DNA of 64,000 bases from Vibrio sp. D404a (GTDB lineage: Bacteria > Pseudomonadota > Gammaproteobacteria > Enterobacterales > Vibrionaceae), in NCBI RefSeq assembly GCF_030248535.1, contig NZ_JAHGAJ010000019.1, forward strand, positions 186,001 through 250,000, read 5' to 3'. The notes beneath the pieces are model-generated. The model was given only the letters and a program-made list of their open reading frames with translations, made no database searches and was not told where the DNA came from. The translations under genes were made by a program, and so were the position numbers. Positions 26,814 through 34,990 of the stretch are shown in pieces; position 1 is the first letter of the stretch; every line of letters begins with the position of its first letter.

Positions 26814-27997
26814 AGCGCGTCTCCAAACAGGCTTTTCACATCATCAATCAAAGATCTAAACCAGAGCAGAAAGGTATCTTTGAGACGTTTCAACATCGAA
26901 CCTTGCTTCACCTCTTGTGCACTCACCACTGAAGCAGTTTTCACCGTTTTTCCATCTAGACTCCAAACAACCTGACCCAGTACCTCACCTTTGGTAATTG
27001 GCGCGGTTAGCGTGTCATTTAACTCTAGCTCTTTCTGGAGCTTGGCTGTTTGATTGCTCGGCAATGTTAGGAAAATATCGTCTTCAACAACCACATCGAC
27101 CTGTTCACTTTCTCCCTGCCAGATTCTGGCTTCATAAATCACCTCACCACTTGTTGCCGCTTGCAAGGTATCGAAAAAACGGAATCCGTAGTTCAACAGC
27201 TGACGCGATTCATTAACTCGTGCTTGAGGGCTCGCTGCGCCCATCACCACTGCGATCAGACGCATCCTCCCCTGCACAGCTGAAGATACCAAGCTGTATC
27301 CAGCACTCTCTGTGAATCCTGTCTTACCGCCATCAACTTCTAAGGTTCTATCCCACAACAGCTTATTACGGTTGTATTGCTCAATGCCTGCCCATGTAAA
27401 TCGACGCTCTTTGTACAGGGCATACACTTCAGGCACTTGTTGAATGATAGCCCGCAATAAGATGCCCATATCTTTTGGCGTGGTGGCAATACCTTCTCCA
27501 TCTAGCCCGTGAGCATTAACAAAATTAGTGTTCGACATACCCAGAGACTGCGCCCAACCATTCATCAAGCTGACAAAGGCACCTTCACTCCCAGCAACGT
27601 GTTCAGCCAAAGCAACCGCTGCATCATTCCCTGATTGGATGATTAACCCACGCATCAGATCTTTAATGGTGACGCTGTCGCCCGGTTTGATGAACATTTT
27701 GGAAGAATCAGGAAACTTCACTGACCAAGCATTCGGGCTTACCTCAACTTGAGTCTCCCAAGTTAATCGGTCATTCGCTATCTCCTGCCCTACCACATAA
27801 GCCGTCATCAACTTGGTCAAGCTGGCGGGTGCGAGTAACGCTTGCGAATTATTTTCTGCTAACACCTCACCAGAATTGAAATCCATCAGCAGATACCCCT
27901 TGGCACCCAGCGATGGCGGATCAGGTACGACAACCGCTAATGTGTTCGCGCTATACAATAAAATTAAGGCAAAAAAGCTCGTTAGTTTCATCTTCAT
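26810..27997 (-). CDS. D-alanyl-D-alanine carboxypeptidase (PBP5/6 type, DacA-like)
   Basis: 395-residue periplasmic low-molecular-mass PBP that removes the terminal D-Ala from muropeptides. Active-site motifs are complete: S59-LTK62 (SxxK), S122-G-N124 (SxN) and K225-TG (KTG). It has a signal peptide and a PBP5 C-terminal domain, and it ends in an amphipathic helix (LKDTFLLWFRSLIDDVKSLF) for membrane anchoring. It overlaps the MurE-like gene (upstream) and the MFS gene (downstream) by four bases each. It looks like a paralog of the housekeeping enzyme dedicated to this locus; the housekeeping copy is not in the window. Confidence 0.93.
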   Translation of the reverse strand: MKMKLTSFFALILLYSANTLAVVVPDPPSLGAKGYLLMDFNSGEVLAENNSQALLAPASLTKLMTAYVVGQEIANDRLTWETQVEVSPNAWSVKFPDSSKMFIKPGDSVTIKDLMRGLIIQSGNDAAVALAEHVAGSEGAFVSLMNGWAQSLGMSNTNFVNAHGLDGEGIATTPKDMGILLRAIIQQVPEVYALYKERRFTWAGIEQYNRNKLLWDRTLEVDGGKTGFTESAGYSLVSSAVQGRMRLIAVVMGAASPQARVNESRQLLNYGFRFFDTLQAATSGEVIYEARIWQGESEQVDVVVEDDIFLTLPSNQTAKLQKELELNDTLTAPITKGEVLGQVVWSLDGKTVKTASVVSAQEVKQGSMLKRLKDTFLLWFRSLIDDVKSLFGDAL

Positions 27998-29430
27998 AGC
28001 GCCTCCGCTATCTGGAGCGCAGCGAGATCGCCGATATAACTCTGTTTTTGATCTTTGCCATCCGACAAATATTGAAAGGTCTCACTTCCTTTGCCGCACA
28101 CCACAACAAGATCACCGCCCTCACTCATCTTCTTAGCCAGCTTAATCGCTTCTCTGCGATCGCTGATTTCAAAATGGGGCGTACTACCTACCTGAGAGCG
28201 CAGTGCTTGGAAGATCTCCCCTTGAATCACCCCCATTGGGTTGTCTGATGTGAACACGATTAAATCGGCATACTTAGCACAAATCTCCCCTATTTCGCTC
28301 GCCTGCTGTAAGCGGTCGCCTGTCACTCCAACCACTACAATTAAGCGCCGTTCCACGTAATCTTGAACCGCTTCAAGCAAAGCCTTGAGCCCATCACTGT
28401 TATGGGCATAGTCGACTAACCCCTTACAATCATTAGGTAACTCTACAAATTGAGCACGCCCTTCCGGCATTTCAATACGTTCTATTCCTTGTGTGATCTT
28501 CTCTAGAGACCAACCCAACGCATAAAGCGTACTGGCAATCGCTAACGCATTTTCAACGTTATACAAAAATGGCATTGGCGAGCGCACATCAACACTTTTT
28601 TCTGTCGCTGTTAGCGTGAATCGCATCCCACGCTCGAACGACTGTATGTTTGAAGCGACAACATCGGCCTTCTGCCCTGCCTTTGAGAAGGTCACGACCT
28701 TGATTCCTTGAGATGCCCTTTCAATCGCGGCCAAAGCATGTGGGTCATCTAAATTAACCACTAAGGTTCCTTTTGACTGGATGCGGTCAACCAATTGCAA
28801 TTTAGCGTGGATATAACTGTCTTTGGTGCGGTGAAAATCAAGGTGGTCCTCACCGATATTGGTGATCACCCCGACTTCAAGCGAGACAAAACCAGCGCGA
28901 TCTTGTGCAAGTGCATGGCTGCTCAACTCCATCACATTGAACTCGGTATCTTGCATTCGCATCTGTTGGAAAATATTAAGTAAAGTGACACCATCTGGAG
29001 TAGTGTTGGTCAGCGGTACTTGTTCCTCAACCAGTTTTGCCCCTAGCGTCCCGATATAAGCACTTCTGCTTTCAAAGTTAAGGATCTGATTCAAGCAGTG
29101 AGAAACCGTCGTTTTACCGTTGGTTCCTGTCACACCAATATGACTTACCGCTTTATGTGGATGTTGGTAGTAGGCTTTAATAAGCGCCAAACTTTGATAG
29201 TAGCTATCGGTGACAATCACAGGCACGCTAGCTTGCAGCGGCCTATTGGCGATGATGGCACAAGCACCTTGATTTACAGCTCGCACTACAAAGTCATGCC
29301 CATCTAATGAAATGCCTTGGCGACAGACAAAAACATCGCCTGATTCTACCTCTGCACTATTGGTCTTAAATTGCCTTACGGGCAAGGATTGCAAGACCGC
29401 TCTCTGTTGTGAAATCGCACTGCTTTGCAT
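27994..29430 (-). CDS. MurE-like UDP-MurNAc-tripeptide ligase paralog
   Basis: 478 residues of the Mur ligase family: P-loop GVTGTNGKTTV (99-109), TTPD, ELSSHAL, DHLDFH and carbamylated-Lys position AK210, then a C-terminal domain with GLVDYAHNSDGL. The amino-acid recognition motif of MurE (DNPR in E. coli, the Arg binding meso-DAP) reads DNPM (396-399), and the GKGHE motif reads GKGSE (446-450), so the added amino acid may differ. It is not in a dcw cluster. The ATG has AAGGAG eight bases upstream. It is the first of three coupled genes with a divergent LysR gene. Confidence 0.9.
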   Translation of the reverse strand: MQSSAISQQRAVLQSLPVRQFKTNSAEVESGDVFVCRQGISLDGHDFVVRAVNQGACAIIANRPLQASVPVIVTDSYYQSLALIKAYYQHPHKAVSHIGVTGTNGKTTVSHCLNQILNFESRSAYIGTLGAKLVEEQVPLTNTTPDGVTLLNIFQQMRMQDTEFNVMELSSHALAQDRAGFVSLEVGVITNIGEDHLDFHRTKDSYIHAKLQLVDRIQSKGTLVVNLDDPHALAAIERASQGIKVVTFSKAGQKADVVASNIQSFERGMRFTLTATEKSVDVRSPMPFLYNVENALAIASTLYALGWSLEKITQGIERIEMPEGRAQFVELPNDCKGLVDYAHNSDGLKALLEAVQDYVERRLIVVVGVTGDRLQQASEIGEICAKYADLIVFTSDNPMGVIQGEIFQALRSQVGSTPHFEISDRREAIKLAKKMSEGGDLVVVCGKGSETFQYLSDGKDQKQSYIGDLAALQIAEAL

Positions 29431-29499
29431 TTACGCGCTCCTTAATTCGTTAATGAGTGGAGTATAAGAAGCGCAATTAAATTAATGAAATCGAATGAT

Positions 29500-29521
29500 T
29501 CTATTAACTGTATCGAATAGA
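29500..29521. promoter_or_regulatory. LysR-type operator candidate between murE-like and lysR genes
   Basis: TCTATT-N10-AATAGA is an inverted repeat with the T-N11-A core expected for LysR-type regulators. It sits in the 150-bp divergent promoter region. A direct repeat ATCGAAT flanks it (near 29490 and 29512). Confidence 0.45.
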
Positions 29522-29583
29522 CTAATAACCTTATCTCGTCAGAAACAGACATACCCAAAAAATTGGCAAGCAAAGAGGTCACC

Positions 29584-30519
29584 GTGAGTGAAATAAATTG
29601 GCAACGCGTAGATATGAATTTACTGCTGACTTTTGATGCGCTTTTTCGCCACAGAAGTGTTTCGAAAGCCGCTGAGTCACTGCATCTCGGGCAACCGGCC
29701 ACCAGCTATAACCTCAAGAGACTGCGTGAATTGTTAGGCGACCCGCTATTTGAGAGAGATGGCAATAGCATGCGCCCTACCGTTCGAGCCCACGAGATTG
29801 AACCCAAGGTACGCCAAATCATGACCATATTCAGTCAAGAGATCATGCAAGCGAACCAATTTGATCCGCTAGGGTTTGATGGTGTATTCACAGTGGGACT
29901 AAGTGATTATGCGGAACAGATTTTTGCACCAAAACTGTTCGACCAACTTCAAACCTTAGCGCCGGCCGCCAAGGTATTGTTTAAGCCTGTTGATGGTAAC
30001 AACTGTGTTGATGCACTTGAATCACGCGAGGTTGACCTGTGCATTGGCGTCTTTTCGGACTTACCCAATAAAGTCGCAAGTACCTTTCTCTATCGAGAGC
30101 GCCACCTCTGCACCTTTGATAACCAAGTGCTGCAAAGTGAATTACCTATCTCGTTAGATACTTACCTTAATACCCCGCAGATGATCGTCACAGCCAACCA
30201 AACCTTGGCAACACGGGTCGATAAAACACTCGCTCAGATGAATATCCAACGTAATGTTGTAATGGGCACAACGCGATTCTTAACGATTCGAAGAATGCTA
30301 ACGGGAAGAAATGTACTGGCGGTGATGGCTGAAATGGTCGGAAAGTCAGATCTAATTGAAGATTCATTGACGCTCTGCGAACCCCCTATCGACATCCCTG
30401 ACTTTGATATTGAAATGGTCACACTACGCGGCGACAGCCATCACCCAAGAATCGTATGGCTAACAGAGCTGGTCAAGCAAGTGGTCACCGATAAAGTGAA
30501 CTACCTACGTTCTAACTAG
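29584..30519 (+). CDS. LysR-family transcriptional regulator
   Basis: 311 residues. Winged-helix DNA-binding domain with LLTFDALFRHRSVSKAAESL, GQPATSYNLKRLRELLGDPLF, followed by a substrate-binding-like effector domain (FTVGLSDYAEQIFAPKLF). It belongs to the NodD/NahR-like subgroup with the VDMNLL start. I chose the GTG at 29584 because AGAGG lies six bases upstream; TTG 29563 and ATG 29614 are in frame. It is divergent from the murE-like/dacA-like/MFS operon and is its probable regulator. Confidence 0.88.
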   Translation: MSEINWQRVDMNLLLTFDALFRHRSVSKAAESLHLGQPATSYNLKRLRELLGDPLFERDGNSMRPTVRAHEIEPKVRQIMTIFSQEIMQANQFDPLGFDGVFTVGLSDYAEQIFAPKLFDQLQTLAPAAKVLFKPVDGNNCVDALESREVDLCIGVFSDLPNKVASTFLYRERHLCTFDNQVLQSELPISLDTYLNTPQMIVTANQTLATRVDKTLAQMNIQRNVVMGTTRFLTIRRMLTGRNVLAVMAEMVGKSDLIEDSLTLCEPPIDIPDFDIEMVTLRGDSHHPRIVWLTELVKQVVTDKVNYLRSN

Positions 30520-30564
30520 TTGAGTTATTGGGGTTGTTTGAGTAGATGTGTTTAGGAATTGAAT

Positions 30565-30594
30565 AGGCGCGGTGAGATGGAGCGCGCCTTTTGC
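30565..30594 (+). terminator. Terminator after the LysR gene
   Basis: AGGCGCG (30565-30571) pairs with CGCGCCT (30583-30589), followed by TTTTGCTTT, 45 bases after the stop. Confidence 0.75.
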
Positions 30595-30618
30595 TTTCTG
30601 ATTTGGTTATTGCGTGTG

Positions 30619-30951
30619 TTAAGCACTTCTCGGCGCAAACATAATGATGGCCATACCCAGCATGGCCACAGACACCCCAACAATATCCCACATGCTCGGG
30701 CGAATGCCATCAACCACCCACAGCCATAAGATCGCGACAAAAATATAAACGCCACCATAAGCTGCATAAACCCTACCTGCTGCAGTTGGGTGTAACGACA
30801 GCAACCAAGCAAACAAGGCAAGACAGAATGCCGCTGGTACCAGCAACCAAACCGATTTATCTTCTTTTAACCAAAGGTAAGGCAAGTAACAGCCCAATAT
30901 CTCCGCAATAGCCGTAACAAAGAACAGCCCCAATGTCTTAAGTTCTAGCAC
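30619..30951 (-). CDS. YnfA-family (UPF0060) small membrane protein
   Basis: 110 residues, four membrane helices and the conserved [25 protein letters not shown] and [10 protein letters not shown] segments; E. coli YnfA is 108 residues. The family is related to small-multidrug-resistance transporters, but its substrate is uncertain. It begins with GTG at 30951, with AGGA eight bases upstream. It lies directly next to the left end of the cassette array. Confidence 0.93.
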   Translation of the reverse strand: MLELKTLGLFFVTAIAEILGCYLPYLWLKEDKSVWLLVPAAFCLALFAWLLSLHPTAAGRVYAAYGGVYIFVAILWLWVVDGIRPSMWDIVGVSVAMLGMAIIMFAPRSA

Positions 30952-31011
30952 CTGAAATTCCTATTTTGACCGCTCTTACACAAAACCATGTCTATTAGTG
31001 TCAATGCTACA

Positions 31012-31110
31012 ACCTAATCCGTCGTGCCGTAAACACAAAACGAGAATGGGATTGGCGATGTCAGGGGTTAGGGGTTAGGGGTTGTGTCTTAAACGTTTGC
31101 TATAAAACAC
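31012..31110 (-). other. Degenerate attC (VCR-like) site, cassette 3
   Basis: Read on the minus strand, it starts right after the BRO-N stop with TATAGCAAACGTTTAAGA, continues with TTTTGTGTTTACGGCAC (shared with the site at 32445) and ends in ATTAGGT, one base from the GTTRRRY core. A 7-bp GGGGTTA unit (plus strand) is repeated three times within it (31064-31083). The site may be non-functional. Confidence 0.6.
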
Positions 31111-31893
31111 TTAGCCTAATGCACGTTCTACAAGACTTTTGGCTTCTTCGATGATGGGTTTATGAAATCTTGCATTTAATCGCTCACCAGAAGGACATGC
31201 TATTTGTCGCTTTGAATACTTAAAAGATAGGTTTTCACACCAACACACGATATCTAGCTCTTTTTCGGCCGACAGTGACTGGTTAACTTGATCAAACCAT
31301 TGACGAACAGTCAGGATAAACTTGTTATCAGAATCTTCCTCTTCAAGTTTCGAAACTCGTGCTTCGACACTAGATACTTCATTTTTTACGCTAGAAAATT
31401 CCAAGCGGATCTTTTCTTGCTCCATGATGGTGTCTGCAAGCATTCTTGAATTTTGAGCCACAATCTCTGCCATCTGTGCAAGAGCAGAGCCTTGCGCGGT
31501 CTGTGGTGGTGGATAAACACCGTGCTTTTGCAGAGATGGGATAACCTCATGATAAAGCCAACGTTGAAATTTTTTCCCTGCTTTGGACTTATCAGTCCCC
31601 ATAACACGATTTAGACCAGGTTGAGTGACGAAGACTTCCTTTTCATTTTCAAATCGAGGGTTGGCAACAGGTACATGGATATATTCGTCTGAATCGAGGT
31701 CTTGCAGCTGTGATTTGATCAGATTAGGAATATATTTAGATGGAAACCGTTCATCTAACGATCTGTTTTCTTTTGTCAATGTAACAAAAATATCTGTTAA
31801 TGATATGTGCAATATACCATCGTAATAGCAAGTCCTAATATCACTAGATCCAGCATCACCGTCGTAGCATACATTAATCAATTCATTTTCCAT
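31111..31893 (-). CDS. BRO-N domain protein in an integron-type cassette
   Basis: 260 residues. The N-terminal part carries a BRO-N/antirepressor-like domain with FVTQPGLNRVMGTDKSKAGK and FQRWLYHEVIPSLQKHGVY, which occurs in phage antirepressors and viral proteins and binds DNA. The middle is a coiled coil (about residues 150-190, SSVEARVSKLEEEDSD), and the C-terminal domain has no recognised family. It is the only gene in cassette 3: its stop is directly at the attC site. No phage structural genes lie nearby. Function unknown. Confidence 0.75.
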   Translation of the reverse strand: MENELINVCYDGDAGSSDIRTCYYDGILHISLTDIFVTLTKENRSLDERFPSKYIPNLIKSQLQDLDSDEYIHVPVANPRFENEKEVFVTQPGLNRVMGTDKSKAGKKFQRWLYHEVIPSLQKHGVYPPPQTAQGSALAQMAEIVAQNSRMLADTIMEQEKIRLEFSSVKNEVSSVEARVSKLEEEDSDNKFILTVRQWFDQVNQSLSAEKELDIVCWCENLSFKYSKRQIACPSGERLNARFHKPIIEEAKSLVERALG

Positions 31894-31993
31894 TAAGGTC
31901 CAACCTTGTCGTTAATATTATTAGGTAACTATTATATTGAATATTTAATCGAACCTAATTCTACTTTCTCACTTTTGAGATGTTAGACGTATT

Positions 31994-32113
31994 TCGTAAC
32001 ACCCTGTTAAGGTGAGCAAAGCAATACCGATGCTTCCGCATACCACCTTAAACACAAAACGCAATGCATAGAAAAATACCAAGCGTTGCCAATAACTCTT
32101 AAGCAGGTGTTAT
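31994..32113 (-). other. attC (VCR-like) site, cassette 2
   Basis: Minus strand: TAACACCTGCTTAAGAGTTA at the left, GCAACGC near the middle and CACCTTAACAGGGTGTTACG at the right. The outer arms AACACC(T)GCTTAAG and CTTAACAGGGTGTT are complementary over about 13 bases. The layout and length (about 120) match Vibrio cholerae repeats. The right core GTTACGA is imperfect. Confidence 0.75.
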
Positions 32114-32430
32114 ATTTTATTCCACGACACCGGTAATTCTATTTGAACGCAAGAGGTACATAGCCAAGTGTCTGTTTTCTTTTGGTAGTCAAATGGTAAT
32201 TTTCTATCAATTGAATTGCCTACAGGCTCTAAAACGAACGCCTTACCTGACAATTTGACTTCCTTTACCTTCATTTTATATTCAGTACCTGATAGCGTTA
32301 CTACCGCATTTCCTTTTGATACTGATACGCTTTCTTTTCCACTTGATGATTCTAAGTTTATTTCAAATGTGTCTTTATCTGTACAGCCAACTAGAGCCAT
32401 CAATAATGTTATAGATAATATATATTTCAT
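32110..32430 (-). CDS. Small lipoprotein in an integron-type cassette
   Basis: 106 residues with a lipoprotein signal (LLMALVGC, lipid-carrying Cys16), a Ser/Glu/Lys-rich mature part and two cysteines in a WLCTSCVQIE motif. No family is recognised. Its stop overlaps the attC beginning and its ATG lies 15 bases inside the cassette after the preceding core site, as in compact integron cassettes. An AGGAAAA stretch precedes the ATG. Confidence 0.7.
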   Translation of the reverse strand: MKYILSITLLMALVGCTDKDTFEINLESSSGKESVSVSKGNAVVTLSGTEYKMKVKEVKLSGKAFVLEPVGNSIDRKLPFDYQKKTDTWLCTSCVQIELPVSWNKI

Positions 32431-32444
32431 ACTTTTCCTTTAAA

Positions 32445-32572
32445 ACCTAACGCCGCGTTAAGTGGTGAGCAACGCTACCACCTAACTTAAACCATTGCAC
32501 CGTAAACACAAAACCCAACGATGAAATGAAAAATGCCATGCGTTGGGAATCTGTCTTAGACGCTTTTTATGC
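32445..32572 (-). other. attC (VCR-like) site, cassette 1
   Basis: Minus strand: it begins just after the stop of the 173-residue gene with AAAAAGCGTCTAAGAC, then CCCAACGCATGGCATT, TTTTGTGTTTACGGTG and GTAGCGTTGCTCACCACTTA, and ends in the complete core GTTAGGT (GTTRRRY, 32445-32451). The order of blocks matches the V. cholerae repeat. Confidence 0.8.
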
Positions 32573-33094
32573 TTAGTGGTACTCGGACATATAACGGTCA
32601 GAATATCGACGCCACAAAACATGTAAGTTGTCGAATTTCAAGATGTCATTTGGCGTAAGCATGTCAAAGCCACCAAACTTTTCTTTGTCATATGCTGTTG
32701 ATTCAATGTTTTTCGTATGCTGCTGAAACTGTGATGATTTCTTAGGGATTGGGTAGCGTCCATCCCAAACGATATAAGCGCTAAGCACACTCATTACCTT
32801 ATTGTCTTCTTTGCTTAGTTTAAAACCTGCGATTCTTGCTATTTCGGCGAGTTCATGAGTATTTTTCAGACGTTCATCTTCAATACCTTGCGCTACACAA
32901 TGAGCTTTAAAGAGAACTTCAAAAGACATCCCCATGAGCATTAGATATGTCGAATGGCTTGTAATTCTAGCTTGGCTATCATCTTCCATAGCATCCCATA
33001 GGATTTTCGCTGAAGCCCACAGATCACACGCCTTATTGTGCCAATATCTTGATAAGGTTGATTTTCGTTCATACGCATCAAGCAACGTACTCAT
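32573..33094 (-). CDS. Unknown cassette protein, possibly HEPN-like
   Basis: 173 residues, mainly helical. The stretch STYLMLMGMSFEVLFKAHCV followed by NTHELAEIARIAGF is reminiscent of HEPN-type proteins, but the RxxxxH nuclease motif is not clearly present, so I do not assign a function. It lies in cassette 1, with its stop at the attC site and its start about 30 bases downstream of a possible core GTTATGC (complement of 33121-33127). Confidence 0.6.
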   Translation of the reverse strand: MSTLLDAYERKSTLSRYWHNKACDLWASAKILWDAMEDDSQARITSHSTYLMLMGMSFEVLFKAHCVAQGIEDERLKNTHELAEIARIAGFKLSKEDNKVMSVLSAYIVWDGRYPIPKKSSQFQQHTKNIESTAYDKEKFGGFDMLTPNDILKFDNLHVLWRRYSDRYMSEYH

Positions 33095-33451
33095 TTAACT
33101 ACTCCTAATTTTCAAACTAAGCATAACAGTTCTTCGACAGAAAAATTCTGTACTTAAATACTCAATATTTCTGTCTAGTTTCTGTCTAGTTCCCTATGCT
33201 ATCAATTGTACAAACATTAGTTAATTGATAACAATGACTTATGTGATCTCGTTAGTAATCAAAATTACAAATATAGAAGTTTTCTATCTAGTCCGGTTGC
33301 AAGCAAAATCAATCCGTTACGCTGATTTTTTGGAGTTTGAAACTGCGCTGGATAAGCTTTTCGGTAGCTTAGATTGAAGCCTTTAGAACCAATGCTTGAC
33401 CGTGTACGGTAAGGTGTTTATATTGTCGCCGCCCAACGGGCACACCCTAAA
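33095..33451. other. Intergenic region at the right edge of the cassette array
   Basis: About 360 bases with no gene. It holds the putative outer boundary of cassette 1 (GTTATGC, minus strand, 33121-33127), a tandem 11-bp duplication of TTTCTGTCTAG (33168-33189) and the promoter area of the MATE gene. No integrase gene or attI site was found. Confidence 0.5.
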
Positions 33452-33508
33452 ATGCACACCCGCCATCCTGCCATCATTGGTGCATTTATATTGGTGTTTC
33501 TTAACTCC

Positions 33509-34882
33509 ATGTTGAATAAACTTCGTCCTTTTACTCGTGAATCGGGTGCATTAATGCAACTCTCGGTTCCTATCATTTTGACCCAGATCGCAACCCAAGC
33601 TATGGGCTTTGTCGATACAACAATGGCTGGCCAAGTGAGCCCTGCCGACCTTGCTGCTATCGCACTTGGTACTAGCTTGTGGATTCCGGTGCTGCTTTTG
33701 TTGCGCGGCGTCATTATGGCTCTCACTCCCGTTGTCGCTTTTCACCGTGGTGCGAGAGACTTTAAAAGCGTTTCTGTAGAGTTCTTCCAAATGGTATGGC
33801 TGGCGCTGATTGCCAGTGTGTTGCTTATTGCTTACCTCGTCAGTGCTCAGCCTATTTTAGAGTGGATTGGTGTGGCATCAGAGATCATTCCAATTGGTAG
33901 CGACTATGCGTTTGCTCTGGCTTTTGGTGTACCGGGCATTGCGCTGTTCTATACCCTGAATGGCTTCTGTGAAGGTATGAACAATACCAAGGTGCCGATG
34001 ATCATTTCTGTGATCGGTCTTTTGGTGAATATCCCTGTTAACTATGTACTGATTTACGGTAAGTTCGGCTTCCCTGAAATGGGCGCTGTAGGTTGTGGTT
34101 GGGCGACTAGCTTAGTCTACTGGATGATGTCGGGTATGTTGTATTCGTACATTAAAGGCCACCATCACTACAAAACCATTATTAACTTTGCTGACGCGGC
34201 GCCAAAAGCTAAAGAGATGCTACACCTACTCAAGCTTGGCCTGCCTATCGGAATGAACATTGCGGTGTGTGGCAGTATCTTTGCTGTCATCGCGTTGATG
34301 ATTGGACGTATCGGTGCCGAGAACGTGGCTGCAGCACAAATCGCGCTTAATATATCTAGCCTGACTTACGTGATCCCTATGAGTATTTCATTTGGTATTA
34401 CTATTCGTGTTGGACACGCACTTGGCGAGAAAGATGAACTTGGTGCAATTGAGCGCAGTAAAGTCGGTATCTTGGTAGCGGCGTTAATTTCTCTACTTTC
34501 TGTGGCTATGTTCTTGCTGTTCCCTGAGTGGATCATTCGCCTGTACACCACCGACCCTGCTATTAGCGCAACGGCTGCGACTCTGCTTGTGTTTACTGCG
34601 ATGTATCAGTTCAGCGATGCACTGCAAACATCAGCTAATGGTGCTTTGCGTGGTTACAAAGACACCAAGATCCCGATGTTCTTAGCGATTGCCTCATACT
34701 GGGGTTTAGCACTGCCGATGGGTATGGTTTTAGGCTTAACCGACTATGTTGTCCCAGCTATGGGTGAGACCGGCTTCTGGGTAGGAATTTTAACGGGTTT
34801 GACCGTTGCTGCCGCGTTAATGCTGTTTAGACTACGCTACGTGATCAAGATCCGTAATAGCCAAGCTGTTAATGCTGTGTAA
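33509..34882 (+). CDS. MATE-family multidrug efflux transporter
   Basis: 457 residues with 12 helices and the NorM-type motifs LMQLSVPIILTQIATQAMGFVD (split across helix 1) and MAGQVSPADLAAIALG, and NGALRGYKDTKIPM in the second half. It exports drugs or metabolites by Na+ or H+ antiport. I chose ATG 33509 (MLNKLRPFTRES), because the family starts there, although the ribosome site is poor; ATG 33452 would add 19 hydrophobic residues. It has its own bidirectional terminator and no linked regulator. Confidence 0.9.
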   Translation: MLNKLRPFTRESGALMQLSVPIILTQIATQAMGFVDTTMAGQVSPADLAAIALGTSLWIPVLLLLRGVIMALTPVVAFHRGARDFKSVSVEFFQMVWLALIASVLLIAYLVSAQPILEWIGVASEIIPIGSDYAFALAFGVPGIALFYTLNGFCEGMNNTKVPMIISVIGLLVNIPVNYVLIYGKFGFPEMGAVGCGWATSLVYWMMSGMLYSYIKGHHHYKTIINFADAAPKAKEMLHLLKLGLPIGMNIAVCGSIFAVIALMIGRIGAENVAAAQIALNISSLTYVIPMSISFGITIRVGHALGEKDELGAIERSKVGILVAALISLLSVAMFLLFPEWIIRLYTTDPAISATAATLLVFTAMYQFSDALQTSANGALRGYKDTKIPMFLAIASYWGLALPMGMVLGLTDYVVPAMGETGFWVGILTGLTVAAALMLFRLRYVIKIRNSQAVNAV

Positions 34883-34937
34883 TGACCTAGTCGGTACCTA
34901 TTGGCTATCCTGTTGTGAGCAATATATCTAACTAAAT

Positions 34938-34972
34938 AAAAAGGCGAACCCATTGATTAGGTTCGCCTTTTT
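34938..34972. terminator. Bidirectional terminator between MATE and LysE genes
   Basis: AAAAAGGCGAACC (34938-34950) pairs with GGTTCGCCTTTTT (34960-34972) around a 9-base loop; the A and T runs serve both convergent genes. Confidence 0.92.
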
Positions 34973-34990
34973 TGATCCAACAAGTGGCAG

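Noticed and set aside
31111..31893. Prophage remnant signalled by a BRO-N antirepressor
   Set aside because: No integrase, capsid, tail or lysis genes nearby, and the gene sits exactly between attC-like sites, so a cassette explains it better.
33418..33726. Minus-strand frame of 102 residues over the MATE gene start
   Set aside because: Mirrors the MATE coding region and shows no family pattern or ribosome site.
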